From: Thraustochytrium sp. TN22
Taxonomy: Eukaryota > Sar > Bigyra > Thraustochytrida > Thraustochytriidae
Direction of reading: 5' to 3'
Length of the DNA stretch: 64,000 nt
NCBI GenBank assembly: GCA_013306675.1
Contig: JABLUY010000037.1
Span: 120,780-184,779 of the forward strand
Part shown: positions 18,853 through 29,710 of the stretch, in pieces
How positions within the stretch are numbered: position 1 is the stretch's first letter
Layout: the number at the start of each line of letters is the position of its first letter
Program-made: the position numbers and the translations under genes
Notes under the pieces: generated by a model
Told to the model about the DNA's origin: nothing
Seen by the model: the letters and a program-made list of their open reading frames with translations, nothing else
Databases searched by the model: none

Positions 18853-21800
18853 TTAGAGATCAGAGACGGAGTCGTCAAAACCCGCGCCGTTGCGGAGTTT
18901 GGCCTCGCGGATTTTCCGGATGGTGGCGGTGAAGTTCTCGCCGGAAGCGGAACCGCCGGCGCCGGCGCCACCAAGGCCGCCAGAGAGGCCAATCATGGTG
19001 CCTATGAGCTCCTCAAGCTTGCTGGAGGAGTTGGCCTCACCGGAGAGGCGCTTGAGCTCGTTGGGCGACATGCTGAGAATGTCATTGAAGTGGTGCTGCA
19101 CGAGCGACCAAAGCTTGCGCGAGCGGTCTCCCTTGCCACGACGCATGCGCCCAAAGGCGAGGTCCTGGCGGCGGATCGCGCCGCGCAGCACGGACTGCAG
19201 CAGCAGTGCGAAGGGTGGTACGCTGTCGACCAGCTCGCCAATGGCCGCCTTACTGAGGATGTAGAGCTGCGTGAGCTTGGTGCATCGCGCCGTGATCTGG
19301 TGACGCTTGCCACTGAGCACAGCCTCGTGGCCGAAAAAGTTGCCCGTAACGTGGCGGAAGAGCTTGCTGCGGTCAAAGCAGAGGCGCTCGCCTGCGTCCG
19401 GCTCGGGCCAAGGCTCCTCGTACACGAGCACCTCGCCGCTGACGATAAAGTAGATGAGACTACCGCTGTCGCCGTGGTGCACGACGAAGGTGTTGGGCAG
19501 CGCGAGTTGCGGGTGCATGACTTGAATGAGGTCCGCGGTGAAGGTGGCAGTCTGGTCGCGGAAGAGCGGGATGGCGCCCACTGCGGCCTGGTGGATGGTG
19601 ATGATGATCTCCTGGCGCAGCGAGGGGCTGAGCGCACTCAGCAGGGCGCGCTCGTCGAAGACCGACTTGAGTGAGAGCGAGTAGGCGTAGCAGGACTTGC
19701 ATTCCTTGCGCAGCCCGCGCGGGATGCCTTGCTCCGAAAGGTACTCCTCGAGCTCGTTCATCTTGGCCTTGTACAGTGCGTCGGCAATGTCAAGCTGCGA
19801 GATGAGACTCGCAATGCTGCCGACCACGTAACCGAAGATGGTTGCGCCCATGATCATGATGAAGATCGCGTAGATGCGTTCCGGATCTGTCGTTGGTGCC
19901 ACGTCGCCATAGCCCACGGTAGTCATGGTGGTGAAGGACCAATAGAGGCTCGTCACGTACTTGCTCGGCACGTCCTCGTCCTCGTCTGGAGAAAAGCCCA
20001 TTTTGACGTACCACGCCTCGCTTGTGTCCGATACCCCGGACGCGGCGAAGAACCAAAAGCACGCAAAGAGGTGGGCCACGAATGAGATTTGCAGGAACAG
20101 CGTGATCAATTTGGTGAGCCCGGAGGACAGCTCGATCTCCGCGTCCAGCTCGCCCAGAATCTTCTTGAGCTTGAAGAGGCGGATCAGCTTCAGCAGCCGC
20201 ACCATGCGAAAGATTTTGATGAGCTTGAAGCTGCGCAGCGCCTCCTCGTCGGCGCTTGCCAAAAACGCGGCTAGCACCGCGTCGAACGGAAAGGTCGAGA
20301 GAAAGTCCACCGTGAACCAGCCGCGCAGGTAGTGCCAGGCGATGGCGCGGGGCACAACCACAAAGACGTCCAGGTCCTGGTCTTCGTACGCCGTGCGGAA
20401 GGCGACGAGCATGTCCATGCCAAAGAGGATGTCGACGATGGCGTCGAAGACCGCCGAGAAGCCCTCCGACGCCTGAGAGAACCCGATGCGAAAGGGCACC
20501 ATCAGCACAGAGTATACAATGAAGAAGGCGATGAGCAGGTCCCACTTGACTTTGCTCGGGTGGCCCGGCGGCACAATCCAGAGCTGCCGGACAACGTCGT
20601 TCTGCTCCATTTCGACGTCTTCGCACACGTGACCAGCCAGCTTGGTGACCATCGCCGATGTCGGGCTCCGCAGCGGCATGTCAGCAAATCGCTGGATGCG
20701 GCGACCAGCCTGCTCTTCCTCCTTGGCGCGCTGCTCGTCCGCATCCATCTCCGGGCACGGCGAGGTCGCCTCTTCGCCAGCCGCCCCGGCCCCGGCCGCA
20801 GCCGCCGCTTGGGCGGCGTTCTGGGATGTCTTCTCTACGTAGCGAAGCTCCGCGGACTGCGTGGTGCGGCCCGTCGCGACGTCACTCGCGCGTGGCATGC
20901 TGGGCCAGCGCATGAACTTGGGCAGCAGGCCGCGCCCGAGCGGGCTTGGAGGTTGCTTGCCCAAGGGCGTCACGGTGGCAAGCGTCGATTTGGATGCGGT
21001 TCGCTTCGGAAGTGGCTTGGTGCTGCCATCTTTGGTCTTTTTGCCGTGCAATGCGAAGTGCGGTGATGCGGCCATGACGGCCTTGGGCGAGCTCAAGGCG
21101 GCCACGGCGAACTCCGAGCTCGACTCCTGCTCCGGAAACACCTTGGACAAACTGCTCATGGAGCCATTCTCGCTGCTGCGCAGGGCGAGCTCCTGAGCGA
21201 CCTCGGGCGTGTGCAGGAGCAGGCTGCTCGCGCGGCTGCGCTGCGTTGTGAGGGCCAGGCTCCGGCGAACTTTGATGGGCATCCTCGACACTTGCGCATG
21301 ATGGGTGCTGGGACCGCCAGCCCCGCCAAGATTGCTGGACGCTGTGCTTGCAATGCTAATGCCCGCGCCACGCGTGCCGTTCGCATCGCCATTCCGTCCG
21401 CTGCCGCCGGCACGGCTCGTCCTCGCAGTACTAAAGATGGAGAACATAGACCGCGAGCCCAGGGCGCGTGGCTGGGACCGTCTCAGCAGGTCGCGCTCCG
21501 CCTGGCTCCGGAAGCGGCCGGTGATGTCGTAGGCAATCATGTTGGAGAGCACCATGCGTCCGATGCGGCGCTCCACCGCGGCCGCACTCTGATGCATTCG
21601 TGCGTCCACAGTGACTTGGGTCTTGACGTAGCGATCTGAATGCGGAAAGTACTCCGTCGACGAGGCAATCGAGGTTTGCAGCAGGCTCGCGTGCTGGTCG
21701 CACCGCTTGCGAAAGCGCAGGGCGCTGGTCGGGTACATGTAGATGGCGTACTCCATGTGCTCCTTGGAGATGGAGAGCAGGTCGCAGGTTTGATTCGCCC

Positions 21801-23877
21801 GAAAGGTCACCTCGTGCGGCTTGTTACGCAGCACGCCAACCTCGCCAAAGTTGGATCCACGGTTGTACAAGCCGGTCACCACAGCGTGCTTGACGTGGCT
21901 CACACCGAACGTCAAGTTGCGCCGTGTCGCGCTGACCTGCTGCTTGGCCATGCTCCGCACCTCTCTGGCGCGCGGAATGTCGGACTTCTTGCTGTGCTGG
22001 CTCTGCAAACGCGCCGCCGCCGCGTCATCCTCGTCTCCTCCGGCCTCGCGGTCCTGGCGTAGCTCCTCGTCCAGGCTGTCAGCACGCGAGCCATCCGACA
22101 TGAGCAGGAGGCGACCGACGCGTGACGACGCCCGCGACTCACCCTTGCGGTGCAGCCGCGCCTCTTCCTCGTTGGCGCGAGCGCGACGCTTGCGGTGCTC
22201 GAACTCGTCCACCTCGAGGATAATGGCTTCTACCTTGCCCTTGAGAATCATGTAAATATCGGTGCCAACCGAGTCCTGTTCGCAAATCACCTCGCCAGAG
22301 AGCGCGAGCAAAACCTTGGACCGTGCCATGATGTAGGCCACGAAGCTGCTATCCTCGTACTTGAGAAAGTTGATGGCGCGCGCCTTGTGCCCGTGCACGT
22401 GCAGGATGACGGTCTCGGTCAGGTGCGAGGGCAGCTGGGCGAGGATGTTCGCATCGTCAAAGATGGACTCTCGCGACAACACGTAGTCGTAGTACTTGCG
22501 CACGCGCCGCTGCAGGCGCCGCGGTAGGTTGCGGTCCCGCATGTACTGCTTGAGGCGGTCCATGCGCGCTCGATACGCCGAGGCGCGCGGGTCGAAGGTC
22601 TCCAGAAACGCGGAGATGTTCGCAATAATGAAACCGAAGCAGGTTGCGCCCACGACCTGAACGAGAATCGAGTACATGCGCTCATAGTCGTTGACCGCAT
22701 GAATGTCGCCGTAGCCCACCGCCATCATGGTGGCCACCGTCCAATAGAAGCTCGCCAGGTACTGCGAGGCGATTACGTCGTTCTGGATGCCGTGCGCGAC
22801 TACCCACGTCACCACACCCTCGTCCTGCAGCGTCGAGGTGAAGAACCAAAAGCACGCCAGCAGGTGGCAGATGAATACGATCTGGAGCAGCAGCTTGAGG
22901 AGCCGCTGCAGCGCCGGGTTCAAGCTAAAGACACCCTCCAGGCTGGAGCCGAACTTCTTCAGCTTGAGCAGGCGGACCAGCTTAATGAGTCGCACGAGGC
23001 GGAAGAACTTGATCAGCTTGATGGATCGCAGCGAGGTGCTGCCGTCCTCCGTTCCGTCAATGGAGGTACCCACCATTTGATCGATAGGCAAGGTTGACAC
23101 GAGGTCGATGACGAACCATGTGCGCAGGTAGTGAATCGCAATCGCGCGATTCCGCGTCTCCAGTTCGTCGCCTTGCCAGTACGCGGTGAAGAAGCTCAAG
23201 ACAATGTCCACCCCAAACATGGCGTCCACCACCCAATCAAAGGCGAATGCAAAGCCCGTAGACTCCACGCCGAAGCCAATTCGGAATGGAATGTTGATCA
23301 CGCTGTACAGGATGAGCAGGCTCACGAAGATATCCCAGGCCACCTTGCGGCCATCCTGCGGACTGATGACGCCGCAAGGCACCGTGATCTCCTCGGCCTC
23401 TACTGGCGGCAGACTCGTCTCTGATGACGCGTCGTCCATGTCCTCGTTCTCATCTTCTTCTTCATCGATGATGAAGCTCTTGTCCGCGAGGAAGTCGCCC
23501 TCGCCGCTGCTGTCTTCCTCAAGGTCGGCTGGTCTGCTGCTGCTCGCGACGCCGCTGCCTCCTAGCGATGCAAGCTCCGCCTCGCCGTGCTCTCCCCTGA
23601 TGGCGCGGAGCGAGCTCTCGGTGTCGCTTAGGGTCCCGGACGAGGCCTGCTGCAGATGCCGTGCCGCCGCGGCCCTGGCATCGAGGCCTGACTTGGTAAA
23701 CGCCTCGATTGTGGCCTTGGCCAGCGCGCTTTGCGTGGAGGACTGCCCCAGCTCACTGTTTCTCAGGAAGCTCTGCGCGCGCTGCTCGTTGCGCAGCTTG
23801 TTGCCGTCGCTCGTGGCGCCTTTGGTGAATCCGCCGATCAGCTGCGCGCCCACGGACCCCAGATTATTGCGGTCCAT
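18853..23877 (-). CDS. Two-repeat 6TM cyclic-nucleotide-binding-domain K+ channel (tandem HCN/CNG/EAG-like)
   Basis: The single 1674-residue ORF holds two complete channel modules. Repeat 1 has S1-S6 at about 178-430, with S4 FFRLVRLIKLVRLLKLKKF and selectivity filter AVGYGD at about 386-391. A C-linker and cNMP-binding fold follow at about 500-720, interrupted by a roughly 110-residue acidic/basic insertion. After a Ser-rich linker (about 740-1060), repeat 2 has S1-S6, S4 IFRMVRLLKLIRLFKLKK, filter TVGYGD near 1320 and a second CNBD (about 1410-1570). GYGD filters indicate K+ selectivity. The N-terminal 175 residues are acidic and unstructured. Two such subunits per channel could form the four-fold pore. 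The ATG at 23877 is the first in a good frame. Confidence 0.9.
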   Translation of the reverse strand: MDRNNLGSVGAQLIGGFTKGATSDGNKLRNEQRAQSFLRNSELGQSSTQSALAKATIEAFTKSGLDARAAAARHLQQASSGTLSDTESSLRAIRGEHGEAELASLGGSGVASSSRPADLEEDSSGEGDFLADKSFIIDEEEDENEDMDDASSETSLPPVEAEEITVPCGVISPQDGRKVAWDIFVSLLILYSVINIPFRIGFGVESTGFAFAFDWVVDAMFGVDIVLSFFTAYWQGDELETRNRAIAIHYLRTWFVIDLVSTLPIDQMVGTSIDGTEDGSTSLRSIKLIKFFRLVRLIKLVRLLKLKKFGSSLEGVFSLNPALQRLLKLLLQIVFICHLLACFWFFTSTLQDEGVVTWVVAHGIQNDVIASQYLASFYWTVATMMAVGYGDIHAVNDYERMYSILVQVVGATCFGFIIANISAFLETFDPRASAYRARMDRLKQYMRDRNLPRRLQRRVRKYYDYVLSRESIFDDANILAQLPSHLTETVILHVHGHKARAINFLKYEDSSFVAYIMARSKVLLALSGEVICEQDSVGTDIYMILKGKVEAIILEVDEFEHRKRRARANEEEARLHRKGESRASSRVGRLLLMSDGSRADSLDEELRQDREAGGDEDDAAAARLQSQHSKKSDIPRAREVRSMAKQQVSATRRNLTFGVSHVKHAVVTGLYNRGSNFGEVGVLRNKPHEVTFRANQTCDLLSISKEHMEYAIYMYPTSALRFRKRCDQHASLLQTSIASSTEYFPHSDRYVKTQVTVDARMHQSAAAVERRIGRMVLSNMIAYDITGRFRSQAERDLLRRSQPRALGSRSMFSIFSTARTSRAGGSGRNGDANGTRGAGISIASTASSNLGGAGGPSTHHAQVSRMPIKVRRSLALTTQRSRASSLLLHTPEVAQELALRSSENGSMSSLSKVFPEQESSSEFAVAALSSPKAVMAASPHFALHGKKTKDGSTKPLPKRTASKSTLATVTPLGKQPPSPLGRGLLPKFMRWPSMPRASDVATGRTTQSAELRYVEKTSQNAAQAAAAAGAGAAGEEATSPCPEMDADEQRAKEEEQAGRRIQRFADMPLRSPTSAMVTKLAGHVCEDVEMEQNDVVRQLWIVPPGHPSKVKWDLLIAFFIVYSVLMVPFRIGFSQASEGFSAVFDAIVDILFGMDMLVAFRTAYEDQDLDVFVVVPRAIAWHYLRGWFTVDFLSTFPFDAVLAAFLASADEEALRSFKLIKIFRMVRLLKLIRLFKLKKILGELDAEIELSSGLTKLITLFLQISFVAHLFACFWFFAASGVSDTSEAWYVKMGFSPDEDEDVPSKYVTSLYWSFTTMTTVGYGDVAPTTDPERIYAIFIMIMGATIFGYVVGSIASLISQLDIADALYKAKMNELEEYLSEQGIPRGLRKECKSCYAYSLSLKSVFDERALLSALSPSLRQEIIITIHQAAVGAIPLFRDQTATFTADLIQVMHPQLALPNTFVVHHGDSGSLIYFIVSGEVLVYEEPWPEPDAGERLCFDRSKLFRHVTGNFFGHEAVLSGKRHQITARCTKLTQLYILSKAAIGELVDSVPPFALLLQSVLRGAIRRQDLAFGRMRRGKGDRSRKLWSLVQHHFNDILSMSPNELKRLSGEANSSSKLEELIGTMIGLSGGLGGAGAGGSASGENFTATIRKIREAKLRNGAGFDDSVSDL

Positions 23878-24709
23878 GTTGCCGCGGTCGCGCGCGTCCG
23901 CGGAGGCCGCCTCGCGCCTCGAGGCTGCCGCCTGCCCGACACCCGCGGCGTCGTGCCGCCGCCGCTCGAGTCCTGCGACCCGACGGAGCAGCGAGAGTCA
24001 CACACGCACACACAGACAGACAGCGAGCCTTGCCGGAAACGTAAGCAATGCTCCTCCTCGTCCTCGTCGTCCAGTGGCCGCTGCCGCCGCTGCTGCCTTC
24101 CCACGGAGCCCGACTCAAGGCAAGAAGACAAGGCTTGCAAAGGTTGCTGCGTGGTACGCACCTGTCCGTTTCGTGCTATCACAGTCACTACGGCGTACCA
24201 CTACGCCCAACGAGGCGGGCAGCCAACGACGGCCTCCTTCAGGCGGCGGGTGGCTGCTGACATCTCACAAGCGCTGGGGGCGCGTGGGCCCAGGTTGTTT
24301 GAGCGCGAGTCTGAGCTTGATTCTGAAAACGCGTGGGCCCAGGTTGTTTGAGCGCGAGTCTGAGCTTGATTCTGAAAACGCGTGGGCCCAGGTTGTTTGA
24401 GCGCGAGTCTGAGCTTAATTCTGAAAACGCGCCACAGCACGTCTTGATGCAATGCGTCTTGAAGTTGCGTTGGACAGGACATTTGAGAGGTCCCCGGCCC
24501 ACTGGCAGGCATACTGGTGCACACTTTATTACGATGGCTAATGGGTGCGCCCCGGGTCCGCACCGCTGTGTGACCTCCTTCTTGGGCGACAGTGGACAGT
24601 CTTCGCGGCGTTGTGGGAGCAAGGTCTCTCTGACCATGTCTGGACAGATGATCTGGCGGGGATGAAAAGTTCTCTTCTCAAAATGTGTGTGTGTGTTTTT
24701 CTCTCTTCC
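23878..24709. other. Upstream region of the channel gene, containing a 49-bp minisatellite
   Basis: This is 832 bp between the channel start and the TTL stop; both genes are on the minus strand. It holds CACA/CAGACAGACAG tracts near 24000-24020 and the minisatellite at 24281-24427. A TGTGTGTG run lies near 24684-24697, just past the TTL stop. I see no gene. Confidence 0.5.
24281..24427. repeat. 49-bp minisatellite, three tandem copies
   Basis: Copies start at 24281, 24330 and 24379, each beginning CGCGTGGGCCCAGGTTG and ending CTGAAAA. They are near-identical; the third copy has GCTTAATT where the first two have GCTTGATT. The array ends at 24427. Confidence 0.9.
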
Positions 24710-27700
24710 TTACTTGTCGCCGGCGGCCTTCTTGCTGGCCTCCCATTTGGCGTAGAGATCGCGGATGCGCATGTCGACGTAGCCGTCCTGGTATTGGGCA
24801 TTCTCCTTGGCGAGGTAGATCTTGTAGCGGTAGGAGATGGTGTTGCGGATGCAGGATGCCATCATCTCGCGCGTGGGGCGGTGCTTGCACGAGTCCCACT
24901 TCTTTTCAATGTACTTGTTGAGCTCGCGCTTGTTGGCGGCGTGACGCTTTTCAGCGTAGTTGTGCAGCCAGGCGTTCTTGAGGATAGAGGCGCGCGAGAC
25001 CATGAGGTCGCGCTTGAACTCCTCGCACGGGTCGTACTCGAGCGGGCGCTGCTTCTCCTCGACCTCGGAGAAGACCATGCGCCAGTCAGCGTAGGAGTCG
25101 CCGCGGCGCATGCGCGCAAAGGCCTGCGGCATGTCATTTACCTCGAGCACGAGGCCCTTGAGCGAGTTGAGGAACGTTTCCTTCTCCTCCTTGAGCTCGT
25201 CGACGGCCGGGAAGGCGTCGCGCGGATTGATGCGGCGGATGCCGCTCAGATGGATCTGGTACTTGGTGTCCAGGAAGAAGTTGAGCGAGACGAGGTGGTA
25301 TGAGTTCTCCGGGCGCGACACGTTGCCGGACTTCTGGATCATGTTCCGCCGTGCCGCCTTGAAGACCATCTCACCCACGCGCTTGGCGTACGTGTCGAAG
25401 ATCGAACTCAGGTACCGCGACCCGAGCATGTTGGCCTTGGCCTGGAGATCCTCAAAGTTGTCGAAGGTGCTGTAGTACTCGTTCAGGAGGAAGCTGTCGC
25501 CCGTGTAGAATTCGTCGGGCGCCCATTTCTCCAGCGGCTCCTCTAGCAGGCCGGGCGCGCCCAGCTCGCCATCGGGCCCGTCGCCGCCCAGGTCATAGGC
25601 GTTGCCGTCGCCCGCGTCCACGTCCCCACCGTCCGCGTCCGCGGCAAAAGGGTCGGCTCCGGCGGCGGCGGCGGCGGCGGCCGCAGCGGCAGCCGCGGCG
25701 GCCGCAGACTCGCCCGCCACATCGGCCTGCTCCTGGAGAATCTTGTCGAGGCCCAGATCGATGTCACCGTCCTCGTCGTCGTCGGCCAGGATCGATGCGA
25801 CCGAGCTGCTGACCGCGGGCTTGGCCGGGGCGCTTACCGCCGCCGCAGCGTCGCCCTCGCCCTCGCCCTCACCCGCCGCGAAAGCAGCCGCGGACGCGGC
25901 CGCGCCATCACCGCCGGCCTCGCCGCCGGCGCCCGAAGCGGCCGAGTCCGCGTTGGAGAAAGCCGAGGACGACGCCGAGGACGAGGACGAGGAAGACGAA
26001 TCCGCGGCGGACGCTGAGGTGAAGCTTCGCGCGCGGACGGCGCTGGCATCCTGAACGATTTTGGAGGTGCGCAGAAAGCCGCGGTGGTAAAAGACAAAGT
26101 AGGGCCGCGTCGTGGCGACCAGAAGGAAGACCTTCATGTCCCACCACTTGTTGTCGAAGAGCTGGCGGTTGTGAATGAACTTTTGCGCCACGACATCACC
26201 CTTGCGCGAGTTGCCGCACTCACCAAAGTCCTCGCGCAGCTCGTCGATGGTCGCGTAGAGCCGCACATTCTCGCCGCCAACGCTGTCGACGGGCTTGAGG
26301 AGCCAGCGCTGCGAGGACTTGACCTGGAAGAAGGCCTTGCAGTCCTCGTAGTTAGACAACGTGTAGGTGGGCGGCATGTACTTGAGCTTGCGCGCGTCGC
26401 AGCCGTAGCTGTTGAAGAGGTCGACCTGCGCCGCCACGGACTCGCCCTTGTGGCCCGCAATGGTCTCGAGGCCTGGAATGCCGTTGGTGAGACCGGAGAA
26501 CTTCTCCAGCGAGCCGGTCTTGCCCGTGTACTTGGCGAAGCGGCGGTTGCCAATCTTGAGCGGCGCCGAGTACTCGCGGTTGTTCTTGAACTCCTGGCAC
26601 GGGTTGTACACGACGCGCGTGCGCTCCTCTTCGAGCTCGTTGAAGATCATCTCGAAGCTGCCGTAGCGGTCACCGGCACGCATCAGCGTGTAAAAGTGCG
26701 GGTTCTCATGCGTCTGCTGCGCCAGGTTGAAGTACTCCTCCACCATCTGGCGCGAGTCGAAGTTGATACTCCACGTGAAGCCCGGGTAGCCGTTCGACTC
26801 GATGAACCACGTGTGATAGTTGGCGTCGATCATGAAGTCGATACCGAAAATGTGGAAGGTGCCCTTGCGCTTGGTGAACTTGGGCCGCGCTGACTGGAAG
26901 ATGAGCAGCGCCACCTTCTTGATGTATGGGTTCAGCATGGTCTCCACATAGTGCGCGCCGGTCTTGTCGTGCTCGCGCAGGTGGTCCTGCATCATGAAGA
27001 AGGGCCAGATGTGGTCCGAGAGCTTGAAGCCCTTCTTCATGCTCTGAAAGTGCGTATTTGTCAGGTACACGCGGCGGTCCTTGGACATGGGCGAGTACTC
27101 CGCCAGCGCGCGACGCAGGTAGCCCTCGTGGTACCACACCAGGAACGGGTTGCTCGAGGAAATGAGCATGTACACGCGCACGTCGAACTTGCACTTTTTC
27201 AGCAGCAGCGGCTTCTCCAGGTACTCCTGCACCAGGTAACGCTCCGTGGGCTTCCAGGTCGCCCGTTTGCACGGGAAGAATTGCGGCACCTTGCTCATCA
27301 CGCTGGCCACCTCCGAGTGGAAAGTGATGCCCTGACCCTGCGAGCCGGTCTCCGGCTTGAGCAGCCAGGTGATCCCGTTCGCCTCCAGGCGCTCCAGGTC
27401 GCCGCACTCGTCATCGCGATACAGACGGTACGACATGGGTGAGATACCTAGGTCGTTGTACTTGCAGCCGTACTTGCGCACGAAAGACTCCTTCACCTTG
27501 AGCTGCTGGCCCTTGTTTCCACCAATTGCATCGCCGCCCTGGAAGGCCGTCAGGTAGCACTTGCCCTCGTAGTCGTCGTAGATGTTTTTGTACAGGTCCG
27601 GCCGCAGCTTCTGCATGTGGTTCAGCTGCGTCGTATCCGTAAGCAGAAACGTCACGCGGTAGTTGATGTTCTTGTATGAGTCGCCGCTCTGCGCCGCGCG

Positions 27701-28994
27701 AAAGCGCATCTGCCACCCACGGTCCAGCAGGTCTTCGATCGCCAGGCCACGGCAGCCGTCGCGCAGGCAGCCGAACGTGCGCACCGCGCGCGTGTCCTCC
27801 GGTCGCATCTTGCGCACGGCGGGCCGCCGGATCTGCACCAGGTCCGTCGGCGACTTGGAGAGGTACTGCGGCGGGTCCAGCCCGGGCAGCCGTTTCACTT
27901 GCACGGTCGACTCGTTCGTGATCGCGTGGCGGTGCACGTGAACGAGCTCCAGAAAGTCCTCCGCGCCGATGCCCGGCTGCACCCATCGCGGGTCGTAGCT
28001 TGGTCCCTCGTCCCCGCTCCGACTCCGCGAGTACTGCCCACCCATGAGCATCATCACTCCGGCCAGCGCAGAAACAACCACGAGCACCGCGCCCACCGCC
28101 AGGCACCCCAGCCGCGCCAGCGCCACCTTTACCGTACGCGACATCGGAACCGGCTTCGTCTTCTTCCCCTTTTTGCCTGGCACGCGCTTCGCACGCGCAG
28201 CGCGCCAACGCGAGATCTCGCCCACGTCTTTCTTCAGCTGGCCCACCAGCCGCAGCTGCGTGCCTGCCGACACCAGGCCGCTCACCATGTTCATCACCTT
28301 GCGCACCGGGCCTGGTCCGCTCGCCGCACGCTTCGCGCCCGCGCCACCGCGCTTCGATTTGATCGACCGGACGTCATTGCTGGTGCTCTGTGGGGCTCCG
28401 CTCGATGCAGACTTCTTGCGATGCTTCAGACCGTCACGATTGCCGAGCTTCTTGCCCTGCTCCACGTCCTCCTCTTCTTCTTCTTCTTCCTCTTCCTCTT
28501 CCTCAGAAGAGGAGGAAGACGAAGACGTGTCCTCATCCTCCGAGGATGAGGCGGCCTCCTTCTCGTTGACGGGAATCTCGACCTCCTCCCCTTCGTCCTC
28601 TTCGGAGGACTCGGCCTCTTCGGAAGACTTGTCCTCTCCTTCGGCCTCTTTGGACGACTCAGCCTCTTCCTCTTGCTCGCCAGACTCGGCTCCATCGTCC
28701 TCACCAGACTCGCTTTCCTCCTCCGATGAATCGCTTCCTTCCTCATCCTTTTCCTCAGCGGACTCGTTCGCCTCGGACACGCCCTCCTCGCCAGACTCCT
28801 CCTCCTCGCCGGACTCGCCCTCTCCTTCCTCCTCGCCGGTCTCCTCCTCCTCGCCGGACTCCTCCTCTTCGTTGTTCTCCTCCTCATCGCCGGACTCGCC
28901 GGACTCGCCGGACTCGCCGGACTCCTCCTCCTCCTCCTCCTCATCATCATCATCATCATCTTCCTCTTCCTCTTCCTCCTCCTCTTCCTCCTCC

Positions 28995-29026
<32 letters not shown>

Positions 29027-29710
29027 GTCGTCCTCCTCGTCGTCCTCGTCATCATCCTCGCCAGATTCCTCACCTTCACCTTCATCTTCGTCATCTTCCT
29101 CTTCCTTGTCGTCGTCCTCCTCGCCGGACTCGCTCTCTTCCTCCTCGTCCTCGTCCCCTTCCTCCTCTTCCTCTTCCTCTTCGTCGTCATCCTCATCGTT
29201 GTCATCCTCCTCCTCCTCGCCATCCTCATCCTTGTCACTAGCCTCCTCGTCGCTACCAGCCTCCTCGTCGCTACCAGCCTCCTCGTCGCTGCCAGCCTCC
29301 TCGTCGCTCTCAGCCTCTTCGTCACTTCCAGCGTCCTCGTCTGCAGCCTCCTCCGCGTCCTCGTCGACCACCTCCTCGTCGGCACCGGTAGCAGCATCCT
29401 TCTTGACGTCGTCGTCGGCCTTGTCAGCGGCCGCGTCCGCGCCGGTCGCGGTCCTGTCAGTGCCCTCGACGGTCAGGTCGCCCTTGTCCTCCGCGTTCTC
29501 GCCGGCTGGCGCCTCGGCCACCTCGCCCGAGGTCGGGACATCCTCGCCCTTGGCCGCCCCACCGAGCACGGCGTCCTGGCTCTCGGCCTCGGCGGCATCC
29601 GCGGCCTTGGCGTCGGTAGTCTTGGCGTCGTCGGCCTTGGTGTCGGCGCCCTTGGACTGCTTCTTCTTCTTCTTCACCACCTTGGCCTCCGTCTTGGCGG
29701 CCTTGGCCAT
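24710..29710 (-). CDS. Membrane-anchored protein with two tubulin-tyrosine-ligase-like (TTL) domains
   Basis: The 1666-residue protein starts MAKAAKTEAKVV in a GCCATGG context. Residues about 30-420 are a very acidic low-complexity region rich in Glu/Asp/Ser. A basic stretch (KKGKKTK) precedes one transmembrane helix near residue 530 (LAVGAVLVVVSALAGVMML), predicting a type II orientation. TTL domain 1 (about 670-1010) has ITWLLKPETGSQGQGI, KFDVRVYMLI, DFMIDANYHTWFIESNGYPG and so retains ATP/Mg residues including E-x-N. TTL domain 2 (about 1080-1560) has RWLLKPVDSVGGENV and WWDMKVFLLV. A 150-residue Ala/Ser/Asp insertion interrupts it, and LDTKYQIHLSGIRRINP stands where E-x-N should be, so it is probably inactive. 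The substrate is unknown. In-frame ATGs upstream to 30124 give Arg/Pro-rich sequence and were rejected. Confidence 0.85.

Noticed and set aside
28426-29397. 323-codon Arg/Lys-rich and 696-codon Ser-rich frames opposite or alongside the acidic TTL region.
   Set aside because: They are shadows of the GAG/GAC repeat in other frames; only the TTL frame continues into real domains.
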